From: Pirellula sp.
GTDB taxonomy: Bacteria > Planctomycetota > Planctomycetia > Pirellulales > Pirellulaceae
Assembly: GCA_021300155.1 (NCBI GenBank)
Contig: JAJTID010000113.1
Location: forward strand, 1-47,838
Direction: 5' to 3'
DNA: 47,838 bases
The notes beneath the pieces are model-generated. The model was not told where the DNA came from. It saw nothing but the letters and a program-made list of their open reading frames with translations, and searched no databases. The translations under genes and the position numbers were made by a program. How positions within the stretch are numbered: position 1 is the stretch's first letter; every line of letters begins with the position of its first letter. Positions 43,469 to 47,838 of this stretch are shown here, in pieces.

Positions 43469-44662
43469 CTACTTGCGGCAACGAGGATGATTCATCGGCA
43501 ACCAGCCACCGTTGGCGGAGCTGCTCGCAACGCACTGTTGGATGAAGTACATGCCTTCGACACCGTCGTGAACATTAGGATAGACGGTGTTGGTCCGTTC
43601 GATCTGTTTACCAGACTCGACATCGATCATCGCATCAAAAGCAGCACAATAAATGTTCGCAAAGGCTTCGAAGAAAGCTTCCGGGTGCCCACTGGGCAGT
43701 CGGCATGCGGCTCGTCCGCTGGAGTTCATGAACGGTGCGTTTGGATCGCGAGTGTAGAGTCGATGCGGTTGCCCATTTTGACGAACGACCATCACGTTTG
43801 GCTCTTCTTGTCTCCACGAAAGTGAGCCTTTCGTTCCATCGATTTCGATGGAAAGATCGTTTTCACGACCATGACTGATTTGGCTAGCAGTCACTGTACC
43901 CAAGCCGCCGTTTTGGTAGCGAACGATTGCCGTTCCGTAGTCATCTAGTTTTCTGCCTGGCTCAAAGGCTTTCAAGTGGCAACTGATTTCTGCGGGGAGC
44001 AATCCAGTCATGTATCGACCGAGGTTATAGGCATGGGTCGCGATATCCCCAAAGCATCCGGCGGCTCCACTCTGTTTCGGATCGGTCCGCCATGCCGCCT
44101 GCTTTTGATTATCTGCCTCCAGACGCGTTCGCAACCAACCTTGGATGTAACACGCTCGAACGGCTTGGATTTCGCCAAGCTCACCGCTAAGAATCATTTC
44201 TCGCGCCTGTCGCACTAATGGATAGCCTGTGTAATTGTGAGTCACAGCAAATACAGATTTCGTTGCATCGACGAGCTTCGCAAGCTCTTCGGCTTGTGCC
44301 AAGTCGAATGTCATGGGTTTGTCGCAGACCACATGGAAGCCTGCTTGCAAAGCCGCCTTGGCAACATCAAAGTGCATATGATTGGGAGTTGCAACAGAAA
44401 CAAAGTCGATTCGCTCGCCCTTTGGCTTCTTTGACTCTGTATCCAACATCGATTGGAAAGATGCATAAGCGCGATCTTCAGCCACGTCGTAGTCGGGTGC
44501 TGACGACTTGGAACGTTCTGCATTACTACTAAAGGCACCAGCAACCATCGTCGCGCGATTATCTAAGCATGCGGCAATCGAATGAACCTTTCCGATGAAC
44601 GAACCTTGTCCGCCACCCACGAGTCCCATCTTTAATTTTCGATTGAGCGGTCCGTTGGTCAT
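43469..44662 (-). CDS. Gfo/Idh/MocA family oxidoreductase
   Basis: 397 residues from the ATG at 44662, which has GGAG nine bases upstream; the open frame up to 44824 adds non-conserved sequence. The Rossmann motif MGLVGGGQGSFIGKVH is followed by DFVSVATPNHMHFDVAKAALQAGFHVVCDKPMTFD (EKP-type catalytic Lys in CDKP) and SGAAGCFGDIATHAYNLGRY (catalytic His). The family carries out NAD(P)-dependent oxidation or reduction of sugars and cyclitols. There is no export signal. The 341 bases upstream (44663-45003) hold the terminator of the next gene and presumably the promoter. Substrate unknown. Confidence 0.93.
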   Translation of the reverse strand: MTNGPLNRKLKMGLVGGGQGSFIGKVHSIAACLDNRATMVAGAFSSNAERSKSSAPDYDVAEDRAYASFQSMLDTESKKPKGERIDFVSVATPNHMHFDVAKAALQAGFHVVCDKPMTFDLAQAEELAKLVDATKSVFAVTHNYTGYPLVRQAREMILSGELGEIQAVRACYIQGWLRTRLEADNQKQAAWRTDPKQSGAAGCFGDIATHAYNLGRYMTGLLPAEISCHLKAFEPGRKLDDYGTAIVRYQNGGLGTVTASQISHGRENDLSIEIDGTKGSLSWRQEEPNVMVVRQNGQPHRLYTRDPNAPFMNSSGRAACRLPSGHPEAFFEAFANIYCAAFDAMIDVESGKQIERTNTVYPNVHDGVEGMYFIQQCVASSSANGGWLPMNHPRCRK

Positions 44663-44940
44663 GCTGGCTGACTCCATAGAAGAGAGGTAATGGGAAACGG
44701 TGGAGCAGCACAGTCTACCAAAGTTCGGATCGATTTCCAGTCTGCGCAGAGTGTCGCTCAACAACGACTTCGAATTGTTCCATTCTATGATTGACAGAGG
44801 AAGTTTGTTGGAGACAATCCCCATACTGAGGGAGCAGATTTGGCGGCAGGATGCCGCATTCTCTAGGCAGGTTTTTCTCTATGCAGTTTCTTCTCGATAC
44901 TGCCTGCGAATTGCAAGGATTGCCTACGTCTGGCGAAGTC

Positions 44941-44986
44941 AAAAAAAACGCAATTCGTTCTTTGCGAAACAAAGAATCGCAGTTGC
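44941..44986 (-). terminator. Intrinsic terminator of the intradiol dioxygenase gene
   Basis: On the minus strand, a long stem (GCAA/TTGC outer part, then CGATTCTTTG with CAAAGAACG around the loop TTTCG) is followed by GTTTTTTTT. It lies 18 bases past the dioxygenase stop codon. The stem has a small internal loop and one mismatch. Confidence 0.88.
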
Positions 44987-45003
44987 AATGATATAAAGCG
45001 TAT

Positions 45004-45702
45004 TCACATTGGTGATGTCGACTTGGTGTCAGCAAGTGATCCTAGAACGATCGTAAAGCTACCGGAGAGGATCGTTTCTCCAGTTTTTTTGGTTGAATCA
45101 ATCGGTGTCTTTTCCAACGTTGTAGTAACAGCGTCGCGTTGTCCAATGTTTAATGACATATAGATGTTGTCTTTTCGATTCAGCTCTTCAAGATGAGCGA
45201 AGTATAGTTGTGTTACTAGCTCGGGACGATCTTTGGAGACAACTCGGAAATGGATATGCGGCGTTCGTCCTGGGTACTTTCCGGGGAGAATGGTTTTGAA
45301 ACGAAACTTGGCATCTTCACCCGTTACGACTCGCCCCCAGTACTGAAAGTTTGGATCGATGGGTCGATTATTCTTGTCTTGAGAATGGTTGTAACGACCG
45401 GTTTCGCACGCTTGCCAAACTTCGACGACAGATCCTCCAAGCGGTCGTTCCGAATGCGATATGACGCTTCCCTCGATTGAGATCAATTCCCCAAGAGCCA
45501 CTGGAGAATCTGCGCTTTTTCGAGTCAGATCGAAATCGAAATGTTGCTGTTTTCCAATCTCAGGAACAGGATAAAACGGCCCTTTGGTTTGACTCGGAGT
45601 ATTCAATCGATCATGCCCAAAAGCAACGCTTCGACTCAAAACACTCAGTAAACCGCAACTCGAGGCGGCGTAAAGAAACAATCTTCGTGGTGCGTTAGAC
45701 AT
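45004..45702 (-). CDS. Exported intradiol ring-cleavage dioxygenase
   Basis: 232 residues. The N-terminus MSNAPRRLFLYAASSCGLLS has twin arginines before a hydrophobic stretch, fitting Tat export, which suits a metalloenzyme folded in the cytoplasm. The core shows TKGPFYPVPE, VVEVWQACETGRYNH, YWGRVVTGEDAKFRFKTILPGKYPGRTPHIHFRV. The predicted Fe(III) ligands Tyr104, Tyr143, His149 and His151 are all present. Intradiol enzymes cleave catechols such as protocatechuate between the hydroxyls. No aromatic-degradation operon surrounds it, so the substrate is unknown and a short exported member acting on plant or humic phenolics is possible. AAGGAA lies about eight bases before the ATG. Confidence 0.91.
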   Translation of the reverse strand: MSNAPRRLFLYAASSCGLLSVLSRSVAFGHDRLNTPSQTKGPFYPVPEIGKQQHFDFDLTRKSADSPVALGELISIEGSVISHSERPLGGSVVEVWQACETGRYNHSQDKNNRPIDPNFQYWGRVVTGEDAKFRFKTILPGKYPGRTPHIHFRVVSKDRPELVTQLYFAHLEELNRKDNIYMSLNIGQRDAVTTTLEKTPIDSTKKTGETILSGSFTIVLGSLADTKSTSPM

Positions 45703-45921
45703 TGAGCTATTCCTTGAAATATGATTGGGAACTTAGAAAGCTGGCGAAAAGCACATTAAACTAACTTATCGACCGTAAGCGATAACAAAATATTCGTATT
45801 GTAGTGAATTTTCCGAAACGATCGCAAATTCCCCGAGTTGCCGCTTGGCGTCGGCGCTCCCAATCATCGAATTTTGGTTTAATCTTACAAGCTAGCCCGA
45901 TTATATTTAGAGGAATCCTGA

Positions 45922-47109
45922 GTGCGCCCAAGCTCCAACCAAAAAGAAACGCCTGATGGTTCGATGCCTTCCGAAGATCGGCTGAAGCTTTCCTGGCAGT
46001 GGGTTGCTGCATCTAGCCGCCGGGAGCGATGTTTCGAAGGTTTGCTTTTGGGTTGTGCTGTCGGCGAGGCATTATCTGTTGCTAGAAATCGACTTTCCCG
46101 ACGAAGAGCACTCCGCATGTTCGGAAGAAAGCCGTTAAGGTATCAGTTCGCTGCAGGTAGCGGAATCCCTTCGGATCGAACGCATGCTTTGTTGCTCACG
46201 GTTCAGGCGATTTTGCAGTCGCGTGCAGATCATCGTTCGTTTGGCCGACATTTGCGTAAACGAGTAAGTTGGTATCGATTGGGCACACCCTTTCGTAGCT
46301 TGATCAGAGGGTTCGCCGACATTCGATCCAGTTCCCAAATAGTTTCGATGCCCCAGCAACTGACGGCTGATCCATTGATTCGTGCTGCCGCCATAAGCTT
46401 GATGATTCAAGGCAACCAGCACGCGAATCGCTGGATTGAGACAAGCACCAAGCAGTGTTCCACCAATGAGGTGGCAACCGAATTAGCGATGCTCGTCGGC
46501 AATGCGATTCAAATTGCTCAGCGTTTGGATTCGTCCGAATCAAACATCTCTCCAATGTCCGCCCTGGAGTGTTTGATCGCTGAAACCGAGTCCCAACAAC
46601 TGAAGGATCAATTAGCGAAACTGCGGCCCGCGTTAGGAAAAAGCAAAAGCATTGCCTCAACCGCTAAGTCGTTTGGATGGATTGACGGTGTTCCTTCAAG
46701 TATGGATGCGATTGCAATCATGGCAATCTATGCTTGGCTCAGGCACTTCTCGCGGTTGCGACTAGCAATTGAGCATGCCGTCCTTTTGGGTGGAGAATGC
46801 AGTGCAGTTGCTGCACTGACAGGAGCCTTGAGCGGCGCAACTCTGGGGAAACGTGCGATCCCGCCGGAATGGTTAGATAAATTGACTTTCTTTCCACATG
46901 ACAAGTCTTGGAGAAGGAGTCTCATGTCTCGCGTCAAGGATTGGCCGCATGGTGTCGAGGATATCCAACAAGCAAACGCTCAGCCTTCACAATTGGCCGG
47001 ACAAATTGCTCGCAATTGTGTTTTTGGATGCTTCTCCGCGTTGCACTTTTTGCTTCGTATCCCAACATACTTCATGCCGCTTCCGCCGCGCAAGATGTCC
47101 CGTGGATGA
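45922..47109 (+). CDS. ADP-ribosylglycohydrolase-like protein, probably inactive
   Basis: 395 residues with a GTG start at 45922 and AGAGGA at good spacing upstream. The fold relation rests on FEGLLLGCAVGEALSV, like the opening GxxxGxAxGDALG of DraG/ARH proteins, and on LLGGECSAVAALTGALSGATLGKRAIPPEWL, which aligns with the C-terminal GGDTDTxAAxxGAxxGAxxG block. In both places metal-binding acids are lost: the region usually (T/S)DDT reads SDRT (84-87), and GGDTDT reads GGECSA (around 290). Catalysis requires the di-metal site, so this is probably a pseudoenzyme. No export signal is visible. Assignment is moderate because only the motifs, not the whole length, can be matched by eye. Confidence 0.65.
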   Translation: MRPSSNQKETPDGSMPSEDRLKLSWQWVAASSRRERCFEGLLLGCAVGEALSVARNRLSRRRALRMFGRKPLRYQFAAGSGIPSDRTHALLLTVQAILQSRADHRSFGRHLRKRVSWYRLGTPFRSLIRGFADIRSSSQIVSMPQQLTADPLIRAAAISLMIQGNQHANRWIETSTKQCSTNEVATELAMLVGNAIQIAQRLDSSESNISPMSALECLIAETESQQLKDQLAKLRPALGKSKSIASTAKSFGWIDGVPSSMDAIAIMAIYAWLRHFSRLRLAIEHAVLLGGECSAVAALTGALSGATLGKRAIPPEWLDKLTFFPHDKSWRRSLMSRVKDWPHGVEDIQQANAQPSQLAGQIARNCVFGCFSALHFLLRIPTYFMPLPPRKMSRG

Positions 47110-47269
47110 CGAATTGCCATCACTCGGCAAAATAGGTAACATGGGCAAGGTTCGAGGTTTCTGCAAGAAAGTCTCGGATTACCGTTTGCATTGGACCGAA
47201 CTTCTAGGACGGCAATATTGATAATCGCGATTGTCACTCGATCGCATCCTCTTGCTCGAACCACACCAC

Positions 47270-47838
47270 ATGGCGTCGGACTTTAGACTTAAAGAACAAC
47301 TGCCTCGGCTCACCGATGCGATTGTACGTACCTATACGCCAACCGATCGCATCAACCATCTGGGGCATTGCCCGCTCCCCAAATACGAAGTCATTCTCGA
47401 TATTCTCGAAGACTTGAAGGATATCTTGTACCCAGGCTTTCGAAAGCGAGAAGGCTTGCACGCTGGTAATGTCAGCTATCACGTGGGTGATCTCATCGAC
47501 CGACTGCATGATCGGCTCACCACACAGATTGCCAGAGCATTGTTGCATGCCGATCGCGTGGAGAGCAAAGCGACACGCTCCAATCCATGCGATGAAAAAG
47601 TCGACTACGAAGCCAAGGGTCAGAGAATTGCCATCGCGTTCTTGGAAAGAATCCCAGTGCTCCGCGCAATGCTTTCCAAAGATGTCGACGCCGCCTACGA
47701 TGGCGACCCGAGCGTCACCAATCGCGACGAAATTATTTTCTGCTTCCCAGGCCTGGAAGCCGTAACGATTTATCGCATTGCGCATGAATTGGTCCATTTC
47801 GGCGTGCCCTTCATTCCTCGAATGATGACGGAATGGGC
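47270..47838 (+). CDS. Serine O-acetyltransferase (EpsC type), 3' partial
   Basis: An open frame from the ATG at 47270 runs off the window after ~189 residues. The N-terminal helical region MASDFRLKEQLPRLTDAIVRTY, then HCPLPKYEVILDILEDLKDILYPGF, DRLHDRLTTQIARAL, IPVLRAMLSKDVDAAYDGDPS and FCFPGLEAVTIYRIAHELVHFGVPFIPRMMTEW, is that of EpsC-like serine acetyltransferases. The hexapeptide-repeat catalytic half lies beyond the window. The enzyme makes O-acetylserine from serine and acetyl-CoA, the first step of cysteine synthesis. The long opposite-strand frame (47234-47797) is its shadow. Confidence 0.93.
   Translation, partial: MASDFRLKEQLPRLTDAIVRTYTPTDRINHLGHCPLPKYEVILDILEDLKDILYPGFRKREGLHAGNVSYHVGDLIDRLHDRLTTQIARALLHADRVESKATRSNPCDEKVDYEAKGQRIAIAFLERIPVLRAMLSKDVDAAYDGDPSVTNRDEIIFCFPGLEAVTIYRIAHELVHFGVPFIPRMMTEW

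Noticed and set aside
47234-47797. 187-codon minus-strand frame
   Set aside because: It lies opposite the clear serine O-acetyltransferase start, which is open to the window edge and matches the family along its whole visible length.

Overview
The window looks like chromosome from a planctomycete, probably of the Pirellulaceae/Pirellulales type. The pointers are a BBP7-type outer-membrane beta-barrel protein, a large secreted propeller protein with a CxxCH haem site of the PVC type, a double-length UvrA as seen in the PVC superphylum, giant secreted PQQ-propeller proteins, and many poorly characterised secreted proteins. This is inferred from gene content; no rRNA is present. I found no transposase, phage, CRISPR array or replication origin. 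The window reads as ordinary core/secretome chromosome, with a few unusual fusions and one striking unannotated RNA locus.

Layout. 1-7 kb: the 3' part of a large mechanosensitive channel (+), a decayed repeat cluster, a Gly-rich Spy/CpxP-like periplasmic protein (-), a small secreted protein (-) and a BBP7 barrel (+). 7.2-10.8 kb: tRNA-Gly(GCC) just ahead of trigger factor, a Ser/Thr kinase with an altered HRD motif, and a RidA-family protein (-). 10.9-20 kb: a three-gene minus-strand operon of two ~1,300-residue PQQ-propeller proteins, each with a methyltransferase-like insert, around a small secreted protein; apbE is divergent from it. 21-30 kb: an alpha/beta hydrolase fused to a Cys-rich CPXCG domain (-), a DUF2200 protein, then thioredoxin reductase and a 2,071-residue tandem UvrA in a tight pair (+). 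30-35 kb: a perfect 27-bp hairpin repeat, a SUMF1-like protein and UbiA prenyltransferase (+), converging on a PVC-type cytochrome (-). 35-38 kb: a HUMPS-family decarboxylase (+), then a secreted endonuclease/phosphatase-like protein followed by uppS (-). 38.2-38.5 kb: a candidate structured RNA (-) with a perfect extended Shine-Dalgarno, a 13-codon ORF and an intrinsic terminator. 38.7-47.8 kb: a transglutaminase-DUF2126 protein (+), leuB (-), a Gfo/Idh/MocA oxidoreductase (-), an intradiol dioxygenase (-), a degenerate ADP-ribosylglycohydrolase-like protein (+) and the 5' part of an EpsC-type serine O-acetyltransferase (+), which runs off the end.

How the genes work together. Most are single-gene units or short operons. 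Supported by spacing or overlap are the PQQ operon (4-nt ATGA overlap), trxB-uvrA (21 nt), SUMF1-like/ubiA (23 nt) and EEP protein/uppS (11 nt). The most promising undescribed element is the RNA/mini-ORF locus at about 38.2-38.4 kb, upstream of the EEP-uppS pair.
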